19,133 bases of DNA. Source: an uncultured Treponema sp. Its GTDB lineage: Bacteria; Spirochaetota; Spirochaetia; Treponematales; Treponemataceae. The position numbers were made by a program, and so were the translations under genes. The notes beneath the pieces were generated by a model, which was not told the DNA's origin, searched no databases, and worked only from the letters and a program-made list of their open reading frames with translations. Where the stretch lies: assembly GCA_905236465.1 (NCBI GenBank), contig CAJOQA010000083.1, forward strand, positions 1 through 19,133. The letters are read 5' to 3'. Of the stretch, positions 1 through 6,038 are shown piece by piece (position 1 is the stretch's first letter; the number at the start of each line of letters is the position of its first letter).

Positions 1-37
1 AAACTCACTTTCGTGACTTTTTCGAGATTGCCTGCGA

Positions 38-70
38 GTTCTAAATCGCTGTAATAGCGCGATTTAGAAC
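38..70. repeat. 12-bp perfect inverted repeat, 9-nt loop
   Basis: GTTCTAAATCGC (38-49) is the exact reverse complement of GCGATTTAGAAC (59-70), with the loop TGTAATAGC between them. It is not followed by a T-run, so it is not a textbook intrinsic terminator. It lies between the two arms of a possible larger stem (18-26 with 90-98). The loop word resembles the TGCRATRGC core found in the copies at 2359 and 5371. Confidence 0.85.
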
Positions 71-88
71 ATCGCTATTTCAAAGAAA

Positions 89-114
89 CCTCGAAAAACT
101 GCAGTTTTTCGAGG
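89..114. repeat. 26-bp perfect palindrome, CCTCGAAAAA family
   Basis: The two 13-nt halves, CCTCGAAAAACTG and CAGTTTTTCGAGG, are exact reverse complements with no loop. The outer arms CCTCGAAAAA and TTTTTCGAGG are the same as those of the hairpin at 2359-2392. This marks a dispersed intergenic element and not a one-off structure. It could end transcription from outside the window or act as a binding site. The sequence does not decide between these. Confidence 0.85.
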
Positions 115-166
115 CTTCCTACTGTTAGGATTTTTGTCGAAGTGGCTTTGCTTTAGGTTTTCGGTG

Positions 167-207
167 ACAGTCAGTTTTTATTTGAGGTGACATTTGTAGC
201 TGACTGT
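167..207. repeat. 8-bp inverted repeat with 25-nt spacer
   Basis: ACAGTCAG (167-174) pairs with CTGACTGT (200-207). The stem is short and the loop long, so a functional hairpin is uncertain. It belongs to the repeat-rich leader region ahead of the isoprenoid synthase gene. Confidence 0.45.
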
Positions 208-297
208 TCAAATGTTTTCTTACTTCTATCGTAATTGCACGTGCTGTCTGCGTGGCGGGGCCAGGGGACTTGTGTTCAATGGCTGCCATAAAGTAGG

Positions 298-326
298 TTG
301 TTTTATTCTAAAAAAAGAGTTATACT
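298..326 (+). promoter_or_regulatory. Predicted sigma-70-type promoter of the prenyl synthase unit
   Basis: A -35 box TTGTTT (298-303) and a -10 box TATACT (321-326) are separated by exactly 17 bp. Counting 7 nt from the -10 box puts the transcript start at about 333, on the GTG that directly precedes the ATG at 336. The mRNA would then begin at the start codon. No ribosome-binding site is seen upstream of the ATG, which agrees with a leaderless transcript. The transcript start is inference. Confidence 0.6.
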
Positions 327-335
327 ATAAGTGTG

Positions 336-1421
336 ATGAATGAGACTTTTAAACCTTACCTAGACAGAATACAAGATGAATTAGCCGCTGCCCTTCCTTT
401 TCCCGTAAAGGAAGATTGGGTTAAGTCTGCTTTTGGCAGGCTTTATGATGGGGTAGAGCCTAGCCATATGACCCCCTTGCTCAAGCCCACCTGTGAACTT
501 GTAAGTTTAGGTGGTAAGAGATGGCGGCCTCTTTTTTTGGTTTTGTGCGCGCAAGCAGTTCTCGTAAGTCACAATGCTCCGGAAGAAGCGCAGCAGGGGC
601 TTTTAAGGACAGCTTTTCATTTAACTCCCTTAGTTGAATTTGTGCATACGGCAAGCCTCATCCATGATGATATAGAAGATTCGTCACAATTCAGGAGGGG
701 AAAACCTGCGGCTTATATAAGCTATGGTCTTGATACAGCCTTAAATGCTGCATCATGGCTTTATTTTACAGCTCCTATCTGCATAAACACACTTTTGTGC
801 CCTCAGGAATTAAAGGCTAAGCTCTATTACCTGTATTCTATGGAATTGCGCAGGTTACATTTAGGGCAGGCAATGGATATTGCTTGGCACAGGGATAAGA
901 ATTTTCTGCCTTCTGTTAAAGAATACTTGGCTATGGTCCAGTTAAAGACAGGAACTTTGGCTTCCTTGGCTGCAAAAATCGGCGTTCTTTCAGCCGGAGC
1001 CGATAAAAATCTGATTGAAAGCGTTGGCTTGTCTGCCGCAAAGATCGGCGCTGGCTTTCAGATTATAGATGATGTTATAAATTTGACTTCCGGGAACCCT
1101 GGTAAAAAAAGGGGGGATGACATAGTTGAAGGAAAAAAATCCCTACCTGTGTTACTTTTCCTTGCTCAAGAGGGTTTAGATTCAATAAAGGGAAAAAAAT
1201 TAGTAGAATGTTTTTCACTTGCCGGAAAAGAGGGCATTGACAGTCCCTCTGTAGAAGAAGCTATAGGTCTTCTTGAAAATTCTGGGCTTATAGAAGAGGC
1301 GAGAAAGCGGGGGCTTTCTTTTATAGAGAAAGGGTCTTCTGAATTTGAAGAGCTTTTTGGTAAGGATAACAGTGCTGTTAAGAAAATAGCCCTTTTGTTT
1401 AAGGAGGTGTGTCATGCGTGA
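336..1421 (+). CDS. Polyprenyl diphosphate synthase (trans-isoprenyl transferase)
   Basis: This enzyme condenses isopentenyl diphosphate with an allylic diphosphate to build a linear trans-polyprenyl chain. All hallmark motifs are present, numbered from the ATG at 336: GGKRWRP (59-65), the first Asp-rich motif HDDIED with D111, D112 and D115, the FRRG motif just after it, a KTG motif near 204-206, and the second Asp-rich motif at 245-249. That second motif reads DDVIN, so its last Asp is Asn. The first motif lacks the two-residue insertion of bacterial farnesyl synthases, and small residues (Ser, Ala) sit four and five places before it. Both suggest a product longer than C15, but chain length cannot be fixed by eye. 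An in-frame GTG at 333 is an alternative start. The gene lacks a Shine-Dalgarno site and overlaps the next gene by 8 nt. Confidence 0.9.
   Translation: MNETFKPYLDRIQDELAAALPFPVKEDWVKSAFGRLYDGVEPSHMTPLLKPTCELVSLGGKRWRPLFLVLCAQAVLVSHNAPEEAQQGLLRTAFHLTPLVEFVHTASLIHDDIEDSSQFRRGKPAAYISYGLDTALNAASWLYFTAPICINTLLCPQELKAKLYYLYSMELRRLHLGQAMDIAWHRDKNFLPSVKEYLAMVQLKTGTLASLAAKIGVLSAGADKNLIESVGLSAAKIGAGFQIIDDVINLTSGNPGKKRGDDIVEGKKSLPVLLFLAQEGLDSIKGKKLVECFSLAGKEGIDSPSVEEAIGLLENSGLIEEARKRGLSFIEKGSSEFEELFGKDNSAVKKIALLFKEVCHA
1401..1409 (+). promoter_or_regulatory. Strong ribosome-binding site for the TPR gene
   Basis: AAGGAGGTG is a near-perfect Shine-Dalgarno sequence placed 4 nt before the ATG at 1414. It lies inside the last codons of the prenyl synthase gene, so the two genes are likely translationally coupled. 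It fixes the TPR start and contrasts with the first gene of the unit, which has no such site. Confidence 0.85.
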
Positions 1422-1932
1422 AAATTGTGAAAAACTCAACAATCAGGCCATAGATTTAGCCTCAAAGGGTCAGTATAAAGAAGCTATTGCTTGTTTTATG
1501 CGGGCAATCACTATGGAAAGGCAAAATTACCTGCTTTGGTACAATTTGGGCATCACCTACCGTGATTCCGGTGATCTTGCAGCGGCAAAACTTACCATGG
1601 AAAAAGCATTCAGGATAAACCCTGAAGATGATGGTGTTATTGAAACTCTCGCGATTATTTGCTTTAACATGGGTAGCCTGAATGAAGCGATGAATTATTG
1701 TATCATTGGATTGCAGTTCAATGAGAACAACTATCACTTGTGGAATACCATGGGAGTCCTCTACTTTAACCAATCTTGTTATGAAGATGCCAGTGAGGCT
1801 TTTGAACAGGCCCTTACGATAAATCCCTATTATTATGATTCCCTTTACAACTTGCGTGACACTTACGAGGAACTTGGCAATAAGGCTGGCATGGAAGAAT
1901 GTAGTGCCCGTATGGCTGAGTTGGGAATGTAG
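1414..1932 (+). CDS. TPR-repeat protein, 172 aa
   Basis: The protein is almost entirely tetratricopeptide repeats, about four and a half units of 34 residues (roughly 5-38, 39-72, 73-106, 107-140, and a partial unit to the end). Consensus positions are clear, for example the LWYNLG...GDLAAA...A..INP and LWNTMG...CYEDASEAFEQALTINP patterns. There is no signal peptide or membrane segment, so it is probably a cytoplasmic protein-binding scaffold. It overlaps the prenyl synthase gene by 8 nt and is followed after 1 nt by the RseC-like gene, so the three should be co-expressed. Its partner is unknown. Being encoded next to a membrane redox-type protein suggests, but does not show, that it helps assemble it. 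Confidence 0.85.
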   Translation: MRENCEKLNNQAIDLASKGQYKEAIACFMRAITMERQNYLLWYNLGITYRDSGDLAAAKLTMEKAFRINPEDDGVIETLAIICFNMGSLNEAMNYCIIGLQFNENNYHLWNTMGVLYFNQSCYEDASEAFEQALTINPYYYDSLYNLRDTYEELGNKAGMEECSARMAELGM

Positions 1933-1933
1933 A

Positions 1934-2344
1934 ATGTACAAAAAAGGTTTTGTTGTAGATGTTAGGGATAATGACATTTCTGTTCTTCCCCTTCTAAATG
2001 ATGCTTGCTCTTCTTGTACGCAAGCCTGTAATAAGAGGGGGGAGGCATATTCTGTAAACAATCCCCGCCATCTTGATGTAAAAAAAGGTTCTATTGTTGG
2101 TATTACAGCTCAGGCAAGTGTCCAGGCCGTTCAGGGAATATTTTCTTTGCTTTTTCCCTTTTTGTGTGCTATAGCCGGCTACTTTTGCGCAAGTCCTATA
2201 GCCTCCCTCTTATCCTTAAAAGTTACGGAAGCTTTTAAGGCTGTCTGTGTACTTATCTTTCTCTTTCTTTCTTCCGCTATTGTTTTTGTTTGTGCCCGCC
2301 TTATCCCCTTGCCAGGTAAGCCTGAAATTGTAGAGGTCTACTAG
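1934..2344 (+). CDS. RseC/MucC-family membrane protein (SoxR-reducing system type)
   Basis: This small integral membrane protein has an N-terminal soluble part with a cysteine cluster, CSSCTQAC (Cys25, Cys28, Cys32), and two hydrophobic segments at about 67-92 and 101-121. That layout is the RseC/MucC family. Family members are linked to reduction of the SoxR iron-sulphur cluster together with Rnf/Rsx electron-transfer complexes, or to envelope-stress control. No rnf or rsx genes lie in the window, so the role is inference. I chose the ATG at 1934, one base after the stop of the TPR gene, because the family begins close to the VVDV...V pattern. The frame is open further upstream, but a longer start would overlap the TPR gene heavily. 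A GGGA at 1923-1926 may be its ribosome-binding site. Confidence 0.75.
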   Translation: MYKKGFVVDVRDNDISVLPLLNDACSSCTQACNKRGEAYSVNNPRHLDVKKGSIVGITAQASVQAVQGIFSLLFPFLCAIAGYFCASPIASLLSLKVTEAFKAVCVLIFLFLSSAIVFVCARLIPLPGKPEIVEVY

Positions 2345-2358
2345 TACAAATAGAATAT

Positions 2359-2392
2359 CCTCGAAAAAGGTGCGATGGCAAATTTTTCGAGG
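2359..2392. terminator. Hairpin between convergent genes, CCTCGAAAAA family
   Basis: CCTCGAAAAA (2359-2368) pairs perfectly with TTTTTCGAGG (2383-2392) around the 14-nt loop GGTGCGATGGCAAA. It lies between the stop codon of the RseC-like gene (+) and that of purF (-), where a bidirectional terminator is expected. The A/T tracts are inside the stem and not after it, so the mechanism may differ from a standard intrinsic terminator. The arms are identical to the outer arms of the palindrome at 89-114, and the core recurs at 5371-5402. Confidence 0.7.
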
Positions 2393-2398
2393 GTAACA

Positions 2399-3880
2399 CT
2401 ACTCAACCTTGCGACCGTTTACTTCCCCAGGGACAGACATGGGGTATTCACCTGTAAAGCAACCCTTGCAAAAGCCATAGCCTTCAGGGTTACATTCCCT
2501 ACATGCTTCCATCATTCCTTCAGCTGAAATAAAGGCTAAGGAGTCAGCTCCAATTTCTTTGCATATTTCCTCTTCCGTGTGTTGGTTGGAAATCAGTTCT
2601 CCACGGGTTGGGGTGTTGATTCCAAAGTAGCAGGGAAATTTTACAGGTGGGCTTGAAATGCGAAAGTGTACTTCTTTTGCTCCAGCCCTTCTAAGTATTT
2701 GCACCAGGCGACGGCTTGTTGTTCCCCTGACGATAGAATCGTCTATGACCACAACGCGCTTGCCCTCCACAACTGATCTGACTGCATTGAGCTTTACAAA
2801 GACCATGTTTTCCCTTTCCCTTTGGGTAGGGGCAATGAAGGTTCTGCCTATGTATTTGTTTTTTACTATTCCAGATGCATAAGCGATGCCAGCTTCTTTT
2901 GCATAGCCCTGGGCTGCCCCCAGTCCTGAGTCTGGAACCCCAATGACTACATCAGCGGGTACACCGCTTTCTCGGGCAAGACAGGCCCCCATTTTTTCAC
3001 GGGCAAGCGTTACCGGAATGCCGTCTATTATGCTGTCTGGGCGGGCAAAGTAAACATACTCAAAAATACAGGTGCGCTTTGCCGTCCTTTCTCCAAACTC
3101 AAAAGAAAGAACCCCGTCATCATTTATAATTACAATTTCACCAGGTTGGATGTCTCGGACAAAAGTTCCGTTTACTGCGTCTATGGCGCAGGATTCGCTT
3201 GCTAAGACCCAACCGCCGTCCACTTTGCCCAAGCATAAGGGGCGTATTCCGTTGGGGTCGCGGGCACCGATTAGGCATTTTTCCGTCATAACTACAAGGG
3301 CAAATGACCCCTTTATCATTTGAATTGTATCTGTTAAGGCCCGCTCAAGCCCTTTTTTGTAGGATTTAGCTATCAGCTTTACAATTACTTCTGTATCGCT
3401 TGAGGAAAGAAATGTTGAGCCTGTTTCCTCTAGCATTTCCCGTAGCTGCTCGTAGTTAATCAGCTGACCGTTGTGGGCTACTGCAATTCCGCCTAGCCTT
3501 GATTGCTGCAACATTGGTTGTGCATTTTCAAGCGATGTGGAGCCTGCGGTTGCATAACGGACGTGACCACAAGCAATGTGGCCTGAAAGTGACTGGAGAT
3601 GTTCGGTCTTGAATACTTCTGCTATAGTGCCTAAAGCCTTGTGCATCTGAATCTCTTGACCGTTGCTGACAGCAATGCCTGCACTGTCCTGTCCCCTGTG
3701 TTGCAAGCAGTAAAGACCGTAGTAACACTGGGTTGCGGCAGTAAAGTCCTGGGCTGAATATGCTACGTATTCTTTTCCCTTATTCTCTTCTTTTTCTTGA
3801 GCCTTGTTTTTGTTCAGGTAAACACCCATGACTCCACATTCATCATGCAGCTTGCCGTCATCTTCTTTATACATTTCCAT
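2399..3880 (-). CDS. purF: Amidophosphoribosyltransferase (glutamine PRPP amidotransferase)
   Basis: It catalyses the committed step of purine synthesis, making phosphoribosylamine from PRPP and glutamine. The N-terminal Ntn glutaminase domain should be exposed by removal of a 14-residue propeptide, leaving Cys15 (in DECGV) as nucleophile. YYGL..LQHRGQDSAG follows. The C-terminal phosphoribosyltransferase domain has the PRPP motif VVVIDDSIVRGTTS at about 377-389. Four Cys fit the [4Fe-4S] ligands of the Bacillus-type enzyme: Cys271, Cys417, Cys471 and Cys474. An unusual charged insertion of about 22 residues (23-48) lies between the nucleophile region and YYGL. AGGTG upstream of the ATG supports the start. 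It follows purE by 20 nt, so the two are an operon. Confidence 0.96.
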   Translation of the reverse strand: MEMYKEDDGKLHDECGVMGVYLNKNKAQEKEENKGKEYVAYSAQDFTAATQCYYGLYCLQHRGQDSAGIAVSNGQEIQMHKALGTIAEVFKTEHLQSLSGHIACGHVRYATAGSTSLENAQPMLQQSRLGGIAVAHNGQLINYEQLREMLEETGSTFLSSSDTEVIVKLIAKSYKKGLERALTDTIQMIKGSFALVVMTEKCLIGARDPNGIRPLCLGKVDGGWVLASESCAIDAVNGTFVRDIQPGEIVIINDDGVLSFEFGERTAKRTCIFEYVYFARPDSIIDGIPVTLAREKMGACLARESGVPADVVIGVPDSGLGAAQGYAKEAGIAYASGIVKNKYIGRTFIAPTQRERENMVFVKLNAVRSVVEGKRVVVIDDSIVRGTTSRRLVQILRRAGAKEVHFRISSPPVKFPCYFGINTPTRGELISNQHTEEEICKEIGADSLAFISAEGMMEACRECNPEGYGFCKGCFTGEYPMSVPGEVNGRKVE

Positions 3881-3900
3881 ACTTTCACCTGGTTTTTGTC

Positions 3901-4401
3901 TTAGAGTTCTATTCCGCTATCAGCTAAAGCTTCTGCGTCAGCTTTAAGTTTATTTCTAAATTCAATAAGTTTTTGCTTTAATTCAGGAGATTGAAGGGCT
4001 AGAACCTGCAAGGCAAGGTAAGCGGCATTTTTTGCTGAGTTGATTCCAACTGTTGCCACAGGAATCTGCGGGGGCATCTGCACTATAGAAAGAAGGGCGT
4101 CCATTCCGGCAAGTCCGTTGGATTTTCCAGGATTTATACATTCAAGGGGCACCCCTATGACAGGGAGGACTGTTCTGCTTGCAATTACGCCAGGTAGGGC
4201 TGCACTAAGACCTGCCCCTGCTATTATTACTTGAGCGCCAGCTTGTTCAACCTGAGCAATTGTTTTTACTAAAAGGTCACCCGCCCTGTGGGCAGAGATA
4301 ACATAAGCCTTGTATTCAACGCCGAACTCTTTTAGAACTTCGGCTGCCTTTTTCATAGTGTCTGAATCAGACTTTGATCCCATAAATATTGCGACTTTCA
4401 T
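3901..4401 (-). CDS. purE: PurE: N5-CAIR mutase-type phosphoribosylaminoimidazole carboxylase
   Basis: This cytoplasmic enzyme of purine synthesis forms CAIR. GSKSDSD (8-14) and SAHR with catalytic His38 are present, and the SIVQMP...PVATVGIN block near 105-121 is of the class I (mutase) type. Two points differ from the usual class I sequence. The AGAGGAAHLPG loop reads AGAGLSAALPG (61-71), with Ala in place of His. There is also an insertion of about six residues near 88-95 (ECINPGKSNG). Treponema denticola is known for a class II PurE (an AIR carboxylase), which this sequence does not resemble. A class I enzyme would need PurK, which is not in the window. No Shine-Dalgarno site precedes the ATG, and the predicted transcript start falls on the ATG itself. 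Confidence 0.93.
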   Translation of the reverse strand: MKVAIFMGSKSDSDTMKKAAEVLKEFGVEYKAYVISAHRAGDLLVKTIAQVEQAGAQVIIAGAGLSAALPGVIASRTVLPVIGVPLECINPGKSNGLAGMDALLSIVQMPPQIPVATVGINSAKNAAYLALQVLALQSPELKQKLIEFRNKLKADAEALADSGIEL

Positions 4402-4407
4402 TTTAAC

Positions 4408-4436
4408 ACAATATCACAAAAGCGAAGGTCTTTCAA
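4408..4436 (-). promoter_or_regulatory. Predicted promoter of purE-purF, leaderless geometry
   Basis: On the minus strand, -35 TTGAAA (4436-4431) and -10 TATTGT (4413-4408) are separated by 17 bp. Six bases follow the -10 box, so the expected +1 is position 4401, the A of the purE ATG. The -35 box overlaps the stop codon of mscS (4435-4433), so purEF can be expressed separately from mscS. There is no purine-rich ribosome-binding site, in keeping with a leaderless message. Confidence 0.6.
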
Positions 4437-5350
4437 GACTGGCCGGAAAAGTCTTGCTTGTCACCGGTAATTTTTATGTTATAGCTTGTAAACGGAATTG
4501 TCACATTGTTTTCTTTGCAGAGCTTCATAATTGCAGTGTACACTTCTGTCCTGTTTTTCAATAGGTCTGAGCTGTTAAACCAAACTGCAACTTTTAAATT
4601 TACGGCATTTGCGACTGTGTCAAAGCCATCGTACCAAAGGAGTGGGGCTGGTTCTGCAATAACAGTAGGGCAAAGGCTTGGGACCTTGCTTAAAACCTGA
4701 TAGGCGTGATCTAGGTCTGTGCTATAGCTTATCGGAACAGTAAAAACTGTCCGCCTTATGCTATATTGACTGTAATTTATTAAGTTTGTATCAATTATTG
4801 TACTGTTTGGAATGCGAACCATCTGGTTGTCGAGGGTGTGGATTTTTAAACTTAACATTCCAATCGTGTCTACTGTTCCGCACACTCCACCTGCTTCAAT
4901 AAAATCACCAATCTTAAGAGTTTTTTCAGATACAACGAAAAGTCCGCTTATAAAATTGCTGACAGTTGTTTGGGCTGCAAAACCCAAGGCAAGACCGGCA
5001 ACACCTGCCGCTCCCCATATTCCCTTTAGGTCTATGCCAAATAAACTTAGGATGTACATGCCCATTATTATATAAAAGGTGTAGCTTACTATGCGCAACA
5101 GCATGTGGGCGTTGTTTGGCTGCATTTTAATTACAACCTTTTTCTTTAAAAGATGCCGTATGACCCTATAAACTATATAGAAGATAATTATCGCTAAAAG
5201 GCTTGTTGCAAGCTTAAAAAGATTGCTCCAAGTAAAATATTTTGTAATGTCATCAAGGTGAAACATATATTTTGTTTGATTAACAACTTCTGTTCCTATG
5301 TCTTTTGCAACTTCAACTGCTTTTTCAGTACCTTCCATTAAATTCTCCAA
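4433..5350 (-). CDS. MscS-family small-conductance mechanosensitive channel
   Basis: This inner-membrane channel opens on membrane tension during osmotic downshock and releases solutes. An amphipathic N-terminal part (1-40) is followed by transmembrane segments at about 47-65 and 84-105. The pore-lining helix at about 110-137 has the family pattern GVAGLALGFAAQTTVSNFISG. The cytoplasmic beta domain comes next, with KIGDFIEAGGVCGTVDTIGML..KIHTLDNQMVRIPNS, and then the alpha/beta vestibule. Length (305 aa) fits the compact MscS type. GGAG lies 7 nt before the ATG. It has its own near-ideal promoter (5420-5448), and its stop codon overlaps the -35 box for purE. The overlap with purine genes looks positional and not functional. 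Confidence 0.92.
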   Translation of the reverse strand: MENLMEGTEKAVEVAKDIGTEVVNQTKYMFHLDDITKYFTWSNLFKLATSLLAIIIFYIVYRVIRHLLKKKVVIKMQPNNAHMLLRIVSYTFYIIMGMYILSLFGIDLKGIWGAAGVAGLALGFAAQTTVSNFISGLFVVSEKTLKIGDFIEAGGVCGTVDTIGMLSLKIHTLDNQMVRIPNSTIIDTNLINYSQYSIRRTVFTVPISYSTDLDHAYQVLSKVPSLCPTVIAEPAPLLWYDGFDTVANAVNLKVAVWFNSSDLLKNRTEVYTAIMKLCKENNVTIPFTSYNIKITGDKQDFSGQS

Positions 5351-5370
5351 GGGGTTTTCTATAAGGGAGC

Positions 5371-5402
5371 CCTAAAAAGGTGCAATAGCAAGTTTTTTGA
5401 AG
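5371..5402. repeat. Degenerate copy of the CCTCGAAAAA intergenic element
   Basis: This stretch shares the core AAAAAGGTGC.AT.GCAA.TTTTT with the hairpin at 2359-2392, differing at only three positions over 24 bases. The outer arms are decayed (CCCTAAAAA and TTTTTTGAAG), so the stem is imperfect. It falls inside the predicted 5' untranslated leader of mscS, about 20-50 nt before the start codon, so a folded form could affect translation or transcript stability. Confidence 0.6.
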
Positions 5403-5419
5403 CCCCACAAGTTCCTTCT

Positions 5420-5448
5420 ATTATAATTTTTTTTCCTGATATTGTCAA
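5420..5448 (-). promoter_or_regulatory. Consensus sigma-70-type promoter of mscS
   Basis: On the minus strand, TTGACA (5448-5443) and TATAAT (5425-5420) both match consensus perfectly, with the ideal 17-bp spacer. The expected transcript start is near 5413, giving mscS a leader of about 63 nt that contains the degenerate repeat at 5371-5402. The -35 box sits in the loop of an 8-bp inverted repeat (5433-5461), so an unchecked strong promoter seems unlikely and repression there is plausible. Confidence 0.75.
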
Positions 5449-5461
5449 AAAAAATCAGGAA
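5433..5461. promoter_or_regulatory. 8-bp dyad around the mscS -35 box: candidate operator
   Basis: TTCCTGAT (5433-5440) and ATCAGGAA (5454-5461) are exact reverse complements with a 13-bp centre that contains the mscS -35 box (5443-5448). The centre-to-centre distance of the half-sites is 21 bp, two helical turns, as expected for a dimeric repressor or activator. The right arm touches the presumed -35 region of the divergent lipoprotein promoter, so one regulator could act on both. It could instead be a terminator stem in the plus direction, since TTTT follows. The position on a promoter makes the operator reading more likely. Confidence 0.5.
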
Positions 5462-5463
5462 TT

Positions 5464-5490
5464 TTGCAATTTTAAAGACATATATATAAT
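5464..5490 (+). promoter_or_regulatory. Predicted promoter of the lipoprotein genes
   Basis: A perfect -10 TATAAT (5485-5490) is preceded by a weak -35 candidate, TTGCAA (5464-5469), with a short 15-bp spacer. The expected transcript start is near 5497, giving a 9-nt leader. An AGGGAG at 5491-5496 would be a well-placed ribosome-binding site but would lie just upstream of the predicted +1, so either the start is slightly earlier or the site is not used. Confidence 0.45.
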
Positions 5491-5505
5491 AGGGAGATTT
5501 TATAG

Positions 5506-6018
5506 ATGAAAAAACATTTATTTATTCTTAATTTGATTTTCACTTTTATCTTTTTTTCTTGTTCCTTTTATTCTGAAAAAGAGACGCTTGTTATTTCTTT
5601 TCCCGATAGCCAAAAAGAATGGCATCTAGTAAAAAGGGTAGGGGAAGCTGAGGAGAATTTTTTTCTTGAAGCAGGGCAAAAAGTTGAATGTGAATTTGAT
5701 CGCAATAAGCCCACTAGTCTGCTTGCGTACTTAGACGGAGAAGAAAGGCCCTTAGGTGCTATTTATCCATATAGTATACGTTTACAAGAAAAAGACGGCT
5801 TTGCAGCCTCGGTCCTGTATAGCCTTTACTGCCAAAGCAAGCAGGGCGGGGAAGAAACTGCATATTTTCTTTGCCGCTTTAATTGGCAAAAATTTATGGA
5901 ATCTTGCAGGCAGAAGGCAGAGGATCCCTGGTCTTTAGATAAGGAGCGGATTATGAAGGCCATAGCTTCTGGGCATTTTTCTTTAAGAGACATTAGGGCA
6001 GTGGAAAAAAATAAGTGA
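5506..6018 (+). CDS. Small putative lipoprotein, 170 aa, unknown function
   Basis: The N-terminus has two Lys, a very Phe/Ile/Leu-rich hydrophobic core, and a relaxed spirochaete lipobox FFSC ending at Cys19. It is predicted to be cleaved by signal peptidase II and anchored by lipid at the cell envelope. The mature part has no domain I recognise. It is mixed alpha/beta in character and ends in a charged helical region with a DPWSLDKERIMKAI pattern. The next gene, 20 nt downstream, is also a lipoprotein but has its own -10 box. The mscS gene is divergent. I cannot assign a function. Confidence 0.8.
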   Translation: MKKHLFILNLIFTFIFFSCSFYSEKETLVISFPDSQKEWHLVKRVGEAEENFFLEAGQKVECEFDRNKPTSLLAYLDGEERPLGAIYPYSIRLQEKDGFAASVLYSLYCQSKQGGEETAYFLCRFNWQKFMESCRQKAEDPWSLDKERIMKAIASGHFSLRDIRAVEKNK

Positions 6019-6030
6019 ATGTTATATAAT
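6002..6030 (+). promoter_or_regulatory. Predicted promoter of the second lipoprotein, near-leaderless
   Basis: A perfect TATAAT (6025-6030) lies 8 nt before the ATG at 6039, so the expected +1 (about 6037) leaves only a 2-nt leader. The -35 candidate TGGAAA (6002-6007), 17 bp upstream, is poor and overlaps the end of the preceding gene. The AGGA at 6033-6036 is too close to the ATG to work well as a ribosome-binding site. Confidence 0.45.
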
Positions 6031-6038
6031 GTAGGAAC

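Larger units (their letters stand above)
1..320. other. Gene-free left end made of inverted repeats
   Basis: I find no convincing coding frame in this stretch. It holds a 12-bp inverted repeat (38-70), a 26-bp perfect palindrome (89-114), an 8-bp inverted repeat (167-207), an 8-bp GCACGTGC palindrome at 237-244, and the promoter of the next gene at its right edge. A TTTTTCGAG word at 18-26 is complementary to CTCGAAAAA at 90-98, so a large outer stem enclosing the first hairpin is also possible. It probably contains the 3' region of a unit lying outside the window plus dispersed intergenic repeats. The 210-290 part shows nothing I can name. Confidence 0.7.

Noticed and set aside
237..244. GCACGTGC palindrome in the left intergenic region.
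   Set aside because: It is a single 8-bp palindrome with no second copy seen and no clear relation to the promoter at 298. It is too short to interpret.
1835..1933. Longer in-frame start for the RseC-like gene, giving 33 extra residues.
   Set aside because: It would overlap the TPR gene by about 100 nt, and the extra residues do not look like the family N-terminus. The ATG at 1934 follows the TPR stop directly.
1462..2061. Long minus-strand frame across the TPR and RseC-like genes.
   Set aside because: It is a shadow of two well-supported plus-strand genes, and its translation resembles no protein family.
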